From Metaphire vulgaris (taxonomy: Eukaryota; Annelida; Clitellata; Crassiclitellata; Megascolecidae): a stretch of DNA of 64,000 nucleotides. Within the stretch, counting starts at the first letter, position 1; every line of letters begins with the position of its first letter. The notes beneath the pieces were generated by a model that was given only the letters and a program-made list of their open reading frames with translations, was not told where the DNA came from and made no database searches. The translations under genes and the position numbers were made by a program. Shown here piece by piece: positions 1 to 12,227 of this stretch. The stretch is from positions 12,218,589-12,282,588 of the forward strand of contig CM030847.1 of the NCBI GenBank assembly GCA_018105865.1, written 5' to 3'.

Positions 1-169
1 TCGGGCACGGAGTGAATGTCCTGTAAAAATCGGCGTTTTAAAATATTGTATCTCACATTCGGACTGTATAAAGGTAAAGGTTCCGTCTTCTTGCTCAATT
101 TCGAGCGTTCGGGCAGGCGCTGATTACCGGTTCCTGTGGCATACGGGGTGCAAGCGGTTTGTGCCATCA
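1..169. other. Left flank, no recognisable feature
   Basis: This is the sequence left of the first hAT shell. It joins conceptually to the DNA after 5414, because the 8-bp duplication ATCTAGAG lies on both sides of the shell. I see no open frame or repeat in it. Confidence 0.5.
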
Positions 170-318
170 ATCTAGAGCAGGAGTGCACAGCCTTTTGAGG
201 CCGAGGGCCAAGTTCAATACTGTATTCTCAAATAGCTCGCGGGCTGAATAAACAAAAATGCACGTTTTATAATAGTAGGCCAATCTAAAAATACTAGAGC
301 TGGTAACGATTACAATTT

Positions 319-662
319 CTTGTTTGATTAATCGAATTTTTAAAAAATCGATTAATCGATTAATTTCGATTAAAATAGGCCTAATATAGCTTTTAGCTGA
401 TCACCTTGCACTGCAACTCTATACATATGCATATTGTCTACTTTACCGTCTGCAGTTACTAGTTAGCTTAAAAACAAAAGTGCTTGCTCATTCATCTCTC
501 CTTAAATGCTTAGCTGCAGCATTGCTTTCATTACCCGCATTTGTTGTCTGAACGAAATAGAAATATAGTAAGCTAAGTAGGTATTCAAATAAATAAGTTT
601 AATGAATATTAAAATTTAATCGAAAAATTGCTTAAAGAAAATTTAATCGATTAAAAATTAGT
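319..662. repeat. AT-rich stretch bounded by inverted TTAATCGATT motifs
   Basis: Clusters of TTAATCGATT-type words lie at about 326-372 and again, inverted, at about 617-652. This could be a small AT-rich MITE inside the hAT shell. I could not find a convincing target duplication, so the boundaries are approximate. Confidence 0.3.
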
Positions 663-1275
663 TGTTAGTGCTTGGCCTTGTGCTTGGACTTGGACTGACT
701 TAAATAGTACCAAAAAGCAAGTGCTTGTGCTTGGCATTCAAGGTTGAGTACTTGTGCTTGTAGTTGGCATTGAGGATTGGATACTTGGACTTGTATTTTT
801 CGTTGAAAGTTGTGGTCTGCAAGTACAACGTTTAATAACAAAGTTACCAATTTTGCAAATTAAAGCATTAGCGCGCGTATTAGTTTTATGCAGAGGCCAG
901 AGAGTAAATAAGTAAAAGTCTTTGGGCCAGTATTACTGATCTGCATTGACTATCGTAGTTGTAGCTACTACAAATGGTACAAACTTTGTATGCATTATTT
1001 GAAGTGTTGTGAAAACTTACAAAGTTTGTTTTATCCGATTCTGTTGCTGACAATGTTAGTTGAAAGGTGCGGTAATTTTGAACCTAAGCGAAAAGCTTGT
1101 TTATTTGAACATGTACTTGTGCTTGCTTGTGCTTGTGTTTGAATGTAAAGTGATTGGCTTTGGCCTTAGCCTATGAGTGCTTGGACTTGTACTTGGTCTT
1201 GAATGTTGTATACTTGGCCTTGTGCTTAGCCTTATGCCTCAGGTGCTTGGCCTTGTGCCTTAGATGCTTGTCAAC
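660..1275. repeat. Degenerate CTTGTGCTTGG minisatellite
   Basis: Blocks of cttgtgcttgg / cttggacttg recur at about 665-800 and 1110-1270, separated by unique DNA. Short open frames here only translate the repeat. The layout (two minisatellite blocks around unique DNA) resembles the hAT element at 1851-2780, but no target duplication was found. Confidence 0.5.
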
Positions 1276-1850
1276 AAGACTGCATACTACTGTGTCAAAG
1301 TGAGTCAAAATAAAATGAAAATCAGTATTTTACTTATTTTCTTATCAGCGTATCATTGCGCGGCCCGCAAAGATACGAATCTATCTAATGATTCTAATCT
1401 AATATGATGGCTGTGACTGAATGCCTTTAATTACTTCCTCAATGCCTGGCTCTTGTTCAATTGTTGAAACCTATCTTTAAAGTGGCAGTTAAGCTTGATC
1501 GCAAATTAGTCGTATTCAGGATTTCTGGTTCATGATCGAGAGTCTGCTCACACAAAATTTGAACTCACAAACACTGATATCGGAACTTAGCCGAAAATGT
1601 TGGCTTTTTCTGGACATATTTCTGTGCAGACGTTTAAGAGACATTCACGAAACAAATTCGCCGTCTGAGAAAGCCGTGAAGACTTGGCAATAATCTGGAC
1701 CACTTTGTAGTTGACCCGTCTGAAATACTTGAATTCGTCGGTCATATTTGGTAAAAAAAAACTTTGTTCGACCGACAGAGGTTTTTTAGCTGCTCATTTT
1801 TTTAAAAATTCTCAACTCACCTTGCAAGTCATTATAAACAGGATTATTTC

Positions 1851-2780
1851 CAGTGTTGTTAATCCTTGTCCTGGTCCTGGTCCTTAAGGACTCCTTAAAA
1901 ACTAATTTGAAGTCCTTGTCCTTGTCCTCGTCCTTGGGGGGTCAGTCCTCGTCCATATCCTCGTCCTTGGGGGCTCGGTCCTCGTCCTTATCCTCGTCCT
2001 TGCAGATCGGTCCTTGTAACTTAGTCCTTGAAAAATCCTTATAAGGACCAAATTACTTGCATACCATTTTCAATTGTTCTGATAATTAATTATGTTCCAA
2101 GATAAGAGTAGTATGTGAATTTATATTTACATACTTCCTTTAACTTACCTTTAAGTTATTCTAAATGTGTAGTCATTGTTTCCTTTATATAATACCATTT
2201 GAGCAGCTGAACTCCCATTTCCTGTTTGAAAGCGTATGCACCAGACGCATGCGTTTTTTAAATTTCTATTATTCTTTAGTTGTTTCCTAAAATATCGGTG
2301 TCATTGTCTACAAAGGAACTGAACAAAGCATGATCAACAATGAATATTGGCAGTTGAACGAGTGTTTTCGCAAAGTGGTCTCATTATACTGTATATAATT
2401 AGACCTCATCGTGCGCACATGACTGATCAGCTGTTGGAAACACTTGTTTATTTGAAATGCAGCATTTCTGTTGACTAGATTATGTTTTACAACATTCTTT
2501 TTTGCTTTTCTAATTTTGTGATTCGAATTGAAATTGTTTTTGGTTTTTCCTTTCTGACTTTTTTGTCTAACAGAGGTCGGTCCTTGACCTTGATCCTTGT
2601 CCTTGGAGGTCAGTCCTTGTGGTCCTTGTGCTTGGAGGGTAGGTCCTCGTCCTTGGAGAGTCGGTCCTCGCCCTTATCCTCGTCCTTGGGGGGATGGTCC
2701 TTGTCCTTATCCTCGTTCTTGGGGGTCGGTCTTTGTTCTTATCCTCGTCCTTGGGAGGTCGGTTCTTGTTAACATCGCTG
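1851..2780. mobile_element. hAT-like element with minisatellite arms
   Basis: Ends CAGTGTTGTTAATCC and (reverse complement) CAGCGATGTTAACAA. The flanking 8-bp duplication ATTATTTC lies at 1843-1850 and 2781-2788. Both arms (about 1858-2045 and 2575-2770) consist of degenerate tcctcgtccttgg-type repeats. The middle is AT-rich and has no coding content. The open frames over the arms are repeat translations, rich in Ser-Leu or Pro-Arg-Thr. Confidence 0.85.
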
Positions 2781-2891
2781 ATTATTTCTAGGATTATCAA
2801 TTTGGGGGTGTCGGTAAATTCTGGGGTTTTCTGCCAAAAAGTCTCACAAGCAAAAAAGGTCACCCTATAGCTGAGATTGGGGGTTGGGGGG

Positions 2892-3030
<139 letters not shown>

Positions 3031-3050
3031 AATTGCTCTCTGCCAACTCA

Positions 3051-4596
3051 TTAGTGGCAATAGCTAGTCAGAAAACATTTCCAGGCCTTTTTGTCAAATG
3101 TTAATTTTCCTCCTTCTGCAATTGTCAGTTGTCTTTCTTTAAAATCTTCTTTTATGTTGTCTATCCATTTTTTCTGGGCCTGCCTCTTCCTTTTTTTACC
3201 TTCCTTGTATGTGTTGAGTGTTTTTTTGGGAAGTCTCGAGTCTTCCATCCTGTGTACATGTCCATACCATGTAAGCCTCCTTTTTCTGAGTTTGTCCATG
3301 ATGATATTCTTTAATCCAATCCGCTGCCGTATATCTTCATTTCTAAGTTTTTGAAGTCTGCTAACTCCAAGAATTCTTCTTAGGCAGCTCATTTCTGCAA
3401 CGAGTAGTATTTTTTCATCTTCTCTTTTTGTGACCCAGGTTTCAGATCCATATAGTATTTGTGGAATGACAACGGTATTATAGATTTGGACTTTTGGTGC
3501 TTATTTTAGTTTCTTTAGAGTTCCAGATGTGTTTCAGTCTTCCCATTGTTTGTAATCCTTTTGCTACTTTCTGTTTGATGTCTTCTTGGTGGCTTCCATT
3601 GCTTGTTATTTGTCCTCCTACATATGTAAAGCTTTTGACTTGTTCAATTTCTGTACTTTGTAGAGTTAATCGCAGCTTCTTTTCTCCTGTTTTGCTGACC
3701 ACTATATTTTTAGTTTTTTTCTGCGTTTATCGTAAGGCCGAATCTTTGGCTTGTGATATTGACTTTGTCTTTGTAGATCTTTCCTGGATTCTGCAAGCAA
3801 GGTGACATCATCTGCAAACGTTAGATTATAAATATTTTCTCCATAACACTTTACACCAATGTTTAAGTCTTTGGTTGCTATTTTGTATATGGCCTCAAGA
3901 ATTATGATAAACAGCATTGGCGAAAGAATACATCCCTGTCTTGTTCCTACTTCTGTCTTGAACCATTCTGTTAGTTCATGTTCCACCCTCACTGCATTTT
4001 TTGCTTTTCTATACACTGTTCGTATTAGGTTGATTAATTTTTCTTCAATTCCGAAATTTCTCATTGCTAGCCACAGTCCATCATGCCACACTGAATCAAA
4101 AGCTTGTTTGTAATCAATAAAGTTAATGTAACATGTATTGTTAGTCTCAATATATTTTTCCAAGATTTGTCTTATAGTAAATAATTGGTCAATTGTGCTT
4201 CTTCCCGGTCGAAATCCTGCTTGCTCCTCCCCAAGTACTTCTTCCACATATGCACTTATTCTTCTCTGGTGTACTTTAGATAAGACCTTCCCTGGGACGC
4301 TCAGGAGTGTAATTCCTCGATAATTGTTGCAGTCCATTTTATCTCCCTTTCTCTTTTATATAGGTATAATAATTCCTCTACTCCAGTCTTCTGGCAACAG
4401 TGTCTGAGTAGTATATCCTATTTAGTAGAGCGTGGAATTCATTCACTATTGTGTCTCCTCCGGCCTTTATTAGTTCTGCTGGGATATTATCAATTCCTGG
4501 TGCTTTATTTCGTTTTAGTTCTTTTATTGCCTGTTCTATTTCTGTTTTAAGGAAGTCTTCTGTAGATTTCTCTAGATTCATGCTAAGTATAACCAT
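3051..4596 (-). pseudogene. RTE-like reverse transcriptase fragment, frameshifted
   Basis: Minus-strand frames join into one LINE protein C-terminal to the endonuclease. 4596-4378 gives the region with KAPGIDNIPAELIK. 4337-3702 gives NYRGITLLS, QAGFRPGRST, YKQAFDSVW (motif A), GTRQGCILSP and the catalytic FADDVTLLAE. 3702-3478 and 3392-3051 give the thumb and C-terminal parts (SFTYVGGQI, CLRRILGVSR, RRLTWYGHVHRM). Several shifts and stops separate these pieces and no endonuclease is present, so it is a dead 5'-truncated copy. Motif order and the tandem-repeat tail fit the RTE group. The exact clade is inference. Confidence 0.85.
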
Positions 4597-4757
4597 TAAT
4601 AATCCCTTACGCCTGGACGTATGAGTTCCCAGTTAGGAAGCATATCTATAAGCAAAGAACGTTTTCAGCCGTCTATTAGGTAGGGTTGGGGGTGTCGGTC
4701 TCAAATTGGGGGAAGCTGCGAGGTGTTAGGAGGTGTAAAAATATCCCTGATTATAAA

Positions 4758-5340
4758 TACCGGCAAGTTTTGTTTCATATGGCGCTTACAACTGTATTCT
4801 TTATTGACGCTGACCGATTCGCGACAGATCAAACGGATGTTAAGCGAGTCCACGAATTACTGGTGTGTCCATTCAAGATTAAACTGTCGTTTATCGAAGT
4901 CCACTTTTAGCTTTTTCGCTGCGGTTTGAGATATATTCAGTAGTCGTAAAACTAGATATTATAGGAGTATCCAGAACAATCTCTATGGTCACTGATCTAT
5001 GCCCACCAGCAAGAAATCTGCTTCTGCCATTGGCGTCTATTAATAGACAACAATGGTTTCTACGGTTTCTGCCCACCAGTGGGCGGAGCAACCGGACCTT
5101 GTTGGTAAACACTGGATACCCCTATAATTTCAAGAGAAACACTTGTTCAAAGAACGTTTTCAGGCGTCTATTATCGCCCACTTACCGTTTCCAACGTGTT
5201 CAATTGTTAAAGGTCGCACAATTTTTAGTAGCCCAATGGATATTAATAGTCCATCGATTATAGTGTAGGCCTAATAGAAAATGATTATGATCCACATTTT
5301 CTACAATGAATTTTAGTGGCGGGTCTGCTTCTTGTGTTGT
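4758..5340. other. Interior of the hAT shell, no gene
   Basis: Unassigned DNA between family L and the right subterminal region of the shell. It contains a 23-base match to 4658-4680 at about 5150-5174 (aaagaacgttttcag core). Open frames are short, with no recognisable domain. Confidence 0.4.
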
Positions 5341-5539
5341 TCGAAATTGTCCCGTGGGCCGGATAAAACTTTTGGCTGGCCGCGGGCCGCCGGTTATGCA
5401 CCCCTGATCTAGAGTAGGTTGTCAGCGCTGTCTAGACCTGCGCACTACCTTGCAGCCGAACGTTGCTCCTCTGCAATTTGAGTGTCCAGGTCTGACCGAA
5501 AGAAATCTGCAATTTTCACTGCTTTCCTTTGGTTCAGGT

Positions 5540-6640
5540 GGTTCTGTCTGATTTGTCATTGTGTTACGAATATCCTCTTCCTACAGAACCCTCAGGGGCA
5601 TATACTTTCCCTGGGCGGTTATCAACTACCTTTAAATCAAAAGGCTCCGCATTGGCCGCCAATTGTTACGAATATCTCTCTCACTCAAAAATCCAACTCA
5701 GCTTTAGTGATGTCAAAATTACCGGGCGTCAACTGTTACGAATTTCTTAAGAGGGGTTCTGCTCGGCAAGAGAGATATCGCCTTACAATAAATTTTTACG
5801 TGGGCCCTGCCCTTGTATTTGAGCAGTTAGAGCTTTGCGAATCAAAGACACTCGTTTCAGTTATAATCAGTTTTATTATACACAGAGAAAACTTAAATAT
5901 GAATGGGGAAAGCAAGTATTTATAAATGTCAATCTTGCTTCGAATAGTTCATTAGTTCATCAAAGAAGGGTTTTAGCCTTGGCTGCGCGAGTGCATAGTA
6001 ATTCTTCAAAGAGTTCTACGTAATAGTCAAAGAAGGGGAAGCGAGGCTGAGGAAGGCGCTTGATATCGGAAGCGGCCTTACGCCGGGAGCTTCCAGGATC
6101 TGCAGTGGTTTCAGCAGAGGCGTCGTCCGGTCACGAAGATGGAGACGCGGTCAATCAGGACGAGGATCTGTACGGCGTCGTCTGGTCACGAAGACGGGAG
6201 TCGCGGTAGGTCAAGTCGGCGGCCAGAGTAGCGTCGAACGGGTCGACGAACTGCGGCGGAGGATACCAGGCGCGGCGTCCACCAGTCGAAGCTGCAGCAG
6301 GATCGTCGTACCCTCAGACGTGGGAGTCCTCAAGTGAAGCGCGGTCCGCCTGAGGAGCGAGCTTTCGGGTGCCGGGAGATATCCTCCCTAGATGCACACG
6401 TCGGCCTTCTCCAAACACGAGAGTAAACTCAAGTGCTGTCTTGTCTGGGCGAGGCCAACGAGGGAGTACTCCCTCTGCGAGGGTAAAAACTCAAGTGTTG
6501 GCCTCCCTTCTATTCTTTCTCCAATCCTGCTGAGGGCCGTGGGGTGACAGTACTTAAGACCCTAGGTCCCTGGTTAAAATGGGTGTACAAAACACGCTTA
6601 ACAAATCATGCGGCATTTAGTAACGAAAGATGCCATTCGC
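5540..6640. repeat. GC-rich composite repeat 'I', copy A
   Basis: Begins with three spaced copies of tgttacgaat (about 5563, 5668, 5738) and continues into a GC-rich block with repeated ggtcacgaaga phrases. The end at about 6480-6640 (gagggccgt, acttaaga, atgcggcattt) is matched in inverted orientation at 17185-17320. It could be part of a long LTR or an untranslated leader. I see no matching pair of LTRs and no primer-binding site, so the class is open. Confidence 0.5.
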
Positions 6641-7190
6641 TTGAAACTTGAAAGGTAAGTCACTTCGAATATATAACATAATATAGATATCGAATTATGA
6701 TCGATAGTTCAATAACTTAATTATAGTGATTAATTAAAGTATCGATCGCTGAAATCGTAATACACAACGGTGAAACGTTGTGGCGCCACCTTGCGAACAA
6801 ACGCGAAGTCCACATACGCGTATAGCCGCGACGTATAGAAATACGGCTTACTGAAAAGGGGTATGCAGAAAGTCGAAAACAAAAGAACGGCATTCGGAAA
6901 CGAATGACACTAATTACTTAATAATCTAAGAGGCAATAGTTTCAACTTCTTAACACTATAACTGCGTCGAATAACGATCAAAAGTGCGATGGCTTAATTA
7001 TAATGATTATTTGAAATATCGAACAACGCAAACGTATCATGCCATGGTAAACGTATAATGTCGCAACGCCATCTGGCGAATGAAGCGAGAATGTCCTGCG
7101 TACAACAGCGAAGCTTTACTAAACGAAGAAACGCAAAAAGAGGTGTGCGATTACGAAAGGAAGGCTAGGTCTAAAATGTTGTCACAATTG
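6640..7190 (+). repeat. Interspersed repeat 'G', copy A (uninterrupted)
   Basis: AT-rich repeat directly following repeat I. It is the inverted counterpart of 11780-12217, 12628-12689 and 14601-14705, the same sequence split by insertions. Shared landmarks are gaagtgactt, cgatcgataattc-type words, ggtggcgccac, tatacgtcgcg and atggcgttgcgac. This intact copy shows where elements F, E and the 12692-14598 element entered copy B. Confidence 0.75.
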
Positions 7191-7194
7191 CAAT

Positions 7195-7330
7195 AATAAT
7201 AACTTTATTTCGTGACAAGCACAGCATCAAAACTGTTAAAACACAACCAATAATAACACAAATCAACTGAACAAAAACTCAATGCAATAAACTAAAAATA
7301 ACTAAGAAACTAAGAACTGTATGGAACAAT
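7195..7330 (-). repeat. Retroelement 3' tail, copy 1
   Basis: On the minus strand this reads gctgtgcttgtcacgaaataaag followed by a (TTA)n tail, as expected for the 3' end of a retroelement with an AATAAA signal. A second direct copy lies at 9480-9615. No coding sequence is attached, so the family is unknown. Confidence 0.5.
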
Positions 7331-7743
7331 AATGAACATGATAACTGCCGCGTATGAAAATTGACTTCATGCATACACGCCTACATACAACAGATTTCTG
7401 CTTTTTAAACATGTCCTCAGTCCTCACATTTAATATTTAAATATTTTTATTCCAATATAGCCTACTCTCGAAAAAAATTACACCAAGTGTACTGCAGTCT
7501 AGAATTTAACAAGTCGGTAGTACGAATATATTTTCTGGAGTTACAGGATATGCTTCCTAACTGGGAACTCAGACGTCCAGGCGTAAGGGATTATTAATGG
7601 TTATTGGTTAACTTAGTATTCTGTAGTATAACGTGAACTAAAGCAGCGTCGGCATTTTCGTCTTGTCTTGTCTTTAGCCATCCTCGCTACGACGGTAGAC
7701 CGCATCATGAATGAACTTGTTCCACTGTTTTCTGTTGTATGTC
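7331..7743. other. No gene seen; contains an inverted repeat mate
   Basis: AT-rich DNA. 7547-7607 is the reverse complement of 4590-4650 (cttacgcctggacgt, gaactgggaa-type words), an interspersed repeat of unknown class. No protein-coding signal is convincing here. Confidence 0.4.
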
Positions 7744-8620
7744 CAGAGGCGGATTTACATTTCGGAGGCCCGGTGCAAATATTTCCATGGAGGCCCCCGG
7801 CGCCATCGTGGTCACTTAAAGAAGTAAAAATAAAACAAACGTCATTGAAAAATGAAACAATTAAATGCCATTAACTTCAACTCAAATAAACTTGCATTGA
7901 ATTTGCAGTCGTGCAGTCATTGTACAAGAACTGGGGCACGGTCGACCTGTCGTCTGTTTATAATATTAGTAGTGTACTGGTAACTCACCGTAACTGGTAA
8001 TTAGTCTAAATTGTTTCAACATGTCGCCGACGACTTTTGTTGTAGCAAAGGCCTCCACTAGCTGTGCAGGCGATTGTCTTCACGAGTTCATTTTCAATGT
8101 TCAGTATGGCTAAGGATGACAGGCGCTCTTGTAGCATGGTAGTGCGCAAGTAGTTCTTAATTCTTTTCAGGTGACTAAATGACCGCTCACCAGTACAATT
8201 GGAAACTGGCAAAGTGACATAGATTCTGAGGGCAATGTTTATATTAGGAAAAGCCGACTGCATTTTGTATTTGCTCATGATTTGCAGCATCGACAAAACA
8301 GATGGACGAGAGTGATTCGATTGCGGGATCTGCAGTATCTTTCTCAGAGTTGGCCAATTCTTTCAGAAATGCTGTCCACTGGGTCCACTCCTTTACGAGG
8401 TCTGGTTTCAGGTGGCCTCGGTAGAAGTCGGCGGCCGTGTGCATCGCAGCGGTTGCATAATCCACGTGTTATGACGTATAAATTAATTTAATTTATTTAA
8501 GTGTTATTTGAACTTATTTCTTATGAATTTAATCATACATAAAGATGAGTTCCGCCGGTGGCCCGGTGCAACCGCCGGTGGCCTGGTGCAACCGCCGGTC
8601 ACTCGGTCAGAGTCCAGCCA
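7744..8620 (-). mobile_element. hAT remnant (3' end plus transposase scrap)
   Basis: Starts with a hAT-like terminus CAGAGGCGGATTTACA followed by ggaggcccggtgc, with a broken transposase on the minus strand. A related gcccggtgcaaccgcc phrase at 8558-8600 may be a rearranged second end. No matching 8-bp duplication was found, so the far end is uncertain. Confidence 0.5.
8006..8465 (-). pseudogene. hAT transposase C-terminal fragment, frameshifted
   Basis: Two overlapping minus-strand frames (8465-8244 and 8296-8006) together give the end of a hAT transposase. The second contains GERSFSHLKRIKNYLRTTM, the conserved core of the hAT C-terminal dimerisation domain, followed by SSLAILNIENEL. The first has a YRGHLKPDL...EWTQWTAFL region as seen upstream of that domain in ZMYM/DUF4371-type hATs. 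The frame shift and the absence of the N-terminal zinc finger and catalytic core make it inactive. Confidence 0.75.
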
Positions 8621-8803
8621 TTATGAGCCATACCATTAATTGAGCTAAACAGGGGTATATGAGACATAGGCTTTCTTAACCGACCCTGAGACGGGCGTGG
8701 CCTCGGGAGTGCCCGAGGCCGCAATATGCGTTCAAGAACTCGATGTTCAATGTGTCCTGCCATTCACATTAATTAACGCAGCTGGCTGCTAATCTTTTTA
8801 GTA

Positions 8804-9284
8804 TTATATTATATTATATTATATTATATTATATTATATTATATTATATTATATTATATTATATTATATTAATTATATTAATTATATTATATTATATTAT
8901 ATTATATTATATTATATTATATTATTTATATTATTTATATTATTTATATTATTTATATTATTTATATTATTTATATTATTTATTATATTATATTATATTA
9001 TATTATATTATATTATATTATACTATACTATACTATACTATACTATACTATACTATACTATACTATACTATACTATACTATACTATACTATACTATACTA
9101 TACTATACTATACTATACTATACTATACTATACTATACTATACTATACTATACTATACTATACTATACTATACTATACTATACTATACTATACTATACTA
9201 TACTATACTATACTATACTATACTATACTATACTATACTATACTATACTATACTATACTATACTATATTATATTATATTATATT
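8804..9284. repeat. Pentanucleotide array (TTATA)n to (TACTA)n
   Basis: About 480 bases of 5-bp repeat. TTATA units dominate at the left and the extreme right, while TACTA units occupy about 9020-9265. A single base change per unit has been homogenised through the middle block. Its left end carries ttattta variants. It abuts the 3' side of the reverse-transcriptase scrap at 9292-9460 and could have grown from a LINE tail. Confidence 0.9.
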
Positions 9285-9291
9285 ATTTGAA

Positions 9292-9460
9292 TCAGAAGTT
9301 GCACTAAATGTTGTGGGTGTCCCATTTCTAACATATTTATCCATAGTCTTTCATGTGAGGCAGAATCAAATGCCTTTTTAAAGTCAACAAAACACATAAA
9401 CACTGGCTTCTGATGCTCTTGTGCTTTCCGTAGTAAAGCATCACTGGCCTGAATGCAAAA
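9292..9460 (-). pseudogene. Reverse transcriptase scrap (LINE)
   Basis: The minus strand reads open for about 54 codons and contains VFMCFVDFKKAFDSASHERL, the motif A region of a non-LTR reverse transcriptase, followed by LWINMLEMGHP. No other part of the element is present. The family differs from the RTE-like and CR1-like copies elsewhere in this window. Confidence 0.65.
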
Positions 9461-9479
9461 GAAACTCTAACAAAGTGAT

Positions 9480-9615
9480 ATTTTAATAATAATCTTTATT
9501 CGTGACAAGCACAGCATCAAAAAAATAGTACACAAACAAGGAATAACACAAATCAACTTAACAAAAACCAAATAAAATCAAACTAATAATAAACTAATAA
9601 ACTAAGCACAAACTT
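9480..9615 (-). repeat. Retroelement 3' tail, copy 2
   Basis: Direct repeat of 7195-7330 (tattcgtgacaagcacagcatc core, then aataacacaaatcaac). On the minus strand it ends in AATAAAGATTATTATT. Confidence 0.5.
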
Positions 9616-9694
9616 TACACAGTACAGCCACTAGCACTGCCCATCCAGCCAGCCTCTGCCCTCAGACAAATTCTAGCAATGCACTCAGCAAAAT

Positions 9695-11480
9695 AGGCTA
9701 CGAGCGCTGGACGCCGGGGATGTAGCGGTCTTGGTGTTGCTGGACCTCACCGCCGCCTTCGACACAGTGGATAATGGTACGTTACTGAAGAAGTTTGAGG
9801 CATCGTACGGAATGAGCGGTCGAGTGCTCCAATGGTTCTCCTACATCACGAAACGAGTGCAGCACGTAAGTTGCGCAAGCTCAACCACTCCACCGACCCG
9901 TGTTGTACGTGGAGTTCCCCAAGGCTCCGTTCTATGGCGCACTATTCGCGCTCTATGTCGCCGACTTGATTAGCATTGTCGAACGGTTCGGGCTCCAAGC
10001 ACACCTCTATTCCGATGACACGCAAGTATATGGAAGCAGCCCTCCTGCAGCAGTTCATCTACTCTAGCAGCGTGTCACTACGTGCTTGGTCGAGGTGACC
10101 AGGTGGTTTAAGTCACATCAGCTGCAACTCAATGTTGCTAAGACCAAGGTAGTATGCAGTGGCGTATTTACCGTTGGGCTATTTGGGCCATGGCCCCCCT
10201 TTGGTATTTGCCTAGCCTGTCCTCACCCATCCATTCTGGCCAATCAAGTGCTGTAGTTGTCCCACGTACGTACAGAAAGTTACTCATGGAGTAATCATTA
10301 CTCCAAGAACTTACTAGCTTAGTGTTCATGATATTTTTTAAATGTCGTCTGGTCCCCCTTCAAAGCAATTTCGCCAGACAACATTAGATTTCGAGTCTAA
10401 AACGCTTACATTTTCAGCCTAATATGCATACAGGGCTTAGTCACAGCCCACAGAATTCCATTTTTTCTCCAATAAAGGTGACTTGCACATGTTCATGCAA
10501 AGAACATAATCATGCATATTTTCAGAAAAAATTAATCTGGAAAATCTTAAAATGTCGCCAGCTTCAGGAGGGCTTCGCCCCCTGACCCCCCACCAGGGTC
10601 TTTGCCCCTGGACCCCACTGGGGCGTAGCCCCCAGACCCCCATTATAGGCTCGCGCTTCGCGCTCGCCATGGGCTGGCCCCTTACCAAAATTCTAAATAC
10701 GCCACTGGTAGTATGGGGCACCTCTGAGCGTCAGAAACACTTGACACCGACGACCTGTATCAGTATCGATGGACTTGAGGTCCAACCTGTGTTTGTCCGT
10801 CCGGAATCTCGGGATCCACATCGATAGCACATTATCGACGAGGACCCATGTCTCAAAGACAATTGCCAACTGCTTCAATGCACTCTGGCAAATCAGAAGT
10901 GTACGAAGATTGGTGTCAGTCCGGTCTCTCAAGTCACTGGTTTCATCAGTGGTACTCACCAAACTAGACTACGGGAACATGACACTCACCGGATCACCGC
11001 AACACCTGCTGGACCGTCTCTAGGTCGTATTGAATTTGAACGCAGCGGTGTGGTTGATCTTCCAAGTCCTTTCTCTTGAACATGTAACACCGCTTCTACG
11101 AGACTTACACTGCCTATCAATGCCAGAACGGATTCAGTTTAAGTTGGCAATGCTGGCTTACCGCTGCCTGAATGGTAAAGACCCAGAGTACCTAGCAACA
11201 GGATTAGTATGAGTTGCAGATCAGGCAGGTCGGCGTCGCCTGAGATCTGCTGGAACCACCTCTCTGGTCGTTCCATCAACGTGCCTTTGTACTGTAGATA
11301 ACCGTGCCTTTCCCGTGGCCATGGCAAGGGCATGGAACCACCTGCCTTCTTCAGTTCAACTCTCTCCAATGCCAGCCATCTTCAAGGAGAGACTCAAAAC
11401 TTGGCTATTTCACACGAGCTATTATAATTTGTAATGTGTCCATGCAGTCTCCGGATTAGTTGCCACAATAAACTCTACAT
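9695..11480 (+). pseudogene. CR1-like LINE reverse transcriptase (family A), interrupted
   Basis: 5'-truncated plus-strand LINE. Visible motifs in order: VLLDLTAAFDTVDN (motif A), RGVPQGSV (about 9910), then after a frameshift the catalytic LYSDDTQVYG (about 9998-10030). After a hAT insertion at 10157-10707 come NLGIHIDSTLS, SSVVLTKLDYGN, EHVTPLLRDLH, PERIQFKLAML and FKERLKTWLFHTSY. Stops and shifts are scattered. The 3' untranslated part runs to 11480 and its (AAT)n tail resumes at 26551, across a 15-kb insert. A cleaner relative lies at 42474-43112. It belongs to the CR1/L2 assemblage by motif; the exact clade is inference. Confidence 0.85.
10157..10707. mobile_element. hAT-like MITE in the LINE coding region
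   Basis: Terminal repeats CAGTGGCGTATTTA and TAAATACGCCACTG are perfect over 14 bases. The 8-bp duplication GTAGTATG sits at 10149-10156 and 10708-10715. Removing it rejoins the LINE frame. The interior has GC-rich ggggcgtagccccc runs near the right end. It has no coding capacity. Confidence 0.92.
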
Positions 11481-11779
11481 CAGCGGTTCTCAATCCGTGG
11501 TCCGCGAACCAAAAGTGGTCCGCGAGAGGGCGTCTAGTGGTCCGCGGCATATTGTGAAAGAAAAACCAAAAAATCATGAATAAGGTTTTTTTGCTTGTCA
11601 GCCTTTCTTGATAGGCGATAACGTTTTTTTTTCTTGTCGAGCTTTTCGGCAGACACTGGTTTCATATTTCTCAGCATTGGCGGCTCTAAAATTTGGCAAG
11701 TCGGGGGCCGTTGGGGTGGCAACTTCTAATCATGAGGGGCCAACCATTTGTTGTTTAATGTATGTAGCATTAAGTATAG

Positions 11780-12217
11780 TGTGACAAAATTTTAGGCCTA
11801 GCCTTCCTTTCGTCAATTAGTACACCTCTTTTCACGTCTCTCGTTTTAATTAAGTGAAGCGTTGCTGTTGTACTGCGAACGTTCTCACTCCATTCGACAG
11901 ATGGCGTTGCGACATTGTAAGTTTACCATGGCTTGATACGTTTGCGTTGTTCGATATTTCAAATGGTCATTATAATTAAGCCATCGCACTTTTTGATAGT
12001 TATTTGACGCATATATAGTGTTAAGAAGTTGAAACTATTGTCCCTTCGTTTATTAACCCCTTAACCGTGTATTTAACCGTAACTCAATGTAAAATGGACA
12101 GATACATCCAGGATCCCCAGTTAAGGGGATAAGTAATTAGCGTCATTCATTTCCGAATGCCGTCCTTTTGCCTACGACTTTCTGCAAACCTTTTTCTAGA
12201 GAGCCGTATTTCTATAC
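11780..12217 (-). repeat. Repeat 'G', copy B, first piece
   Basis: Inverted relative of 7190-6760 (gcctagccttcctttcg, ggcgttgcgacattg, taccatggcttgat). The copy continues at 12628-12689 and 14601-14705 after insertions. It is part of the left interior of the 11675-26468 hAT or an insert in it. Confidence 0.75.
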
Positions 12218-12227
12218 GTCGCGGCCA

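Noticed and set aside
8804..9290. CRISPR-like or functional array
   Set aside because: Units are 5 bp with no spacers. Simple pentanucleotide microsatellite.
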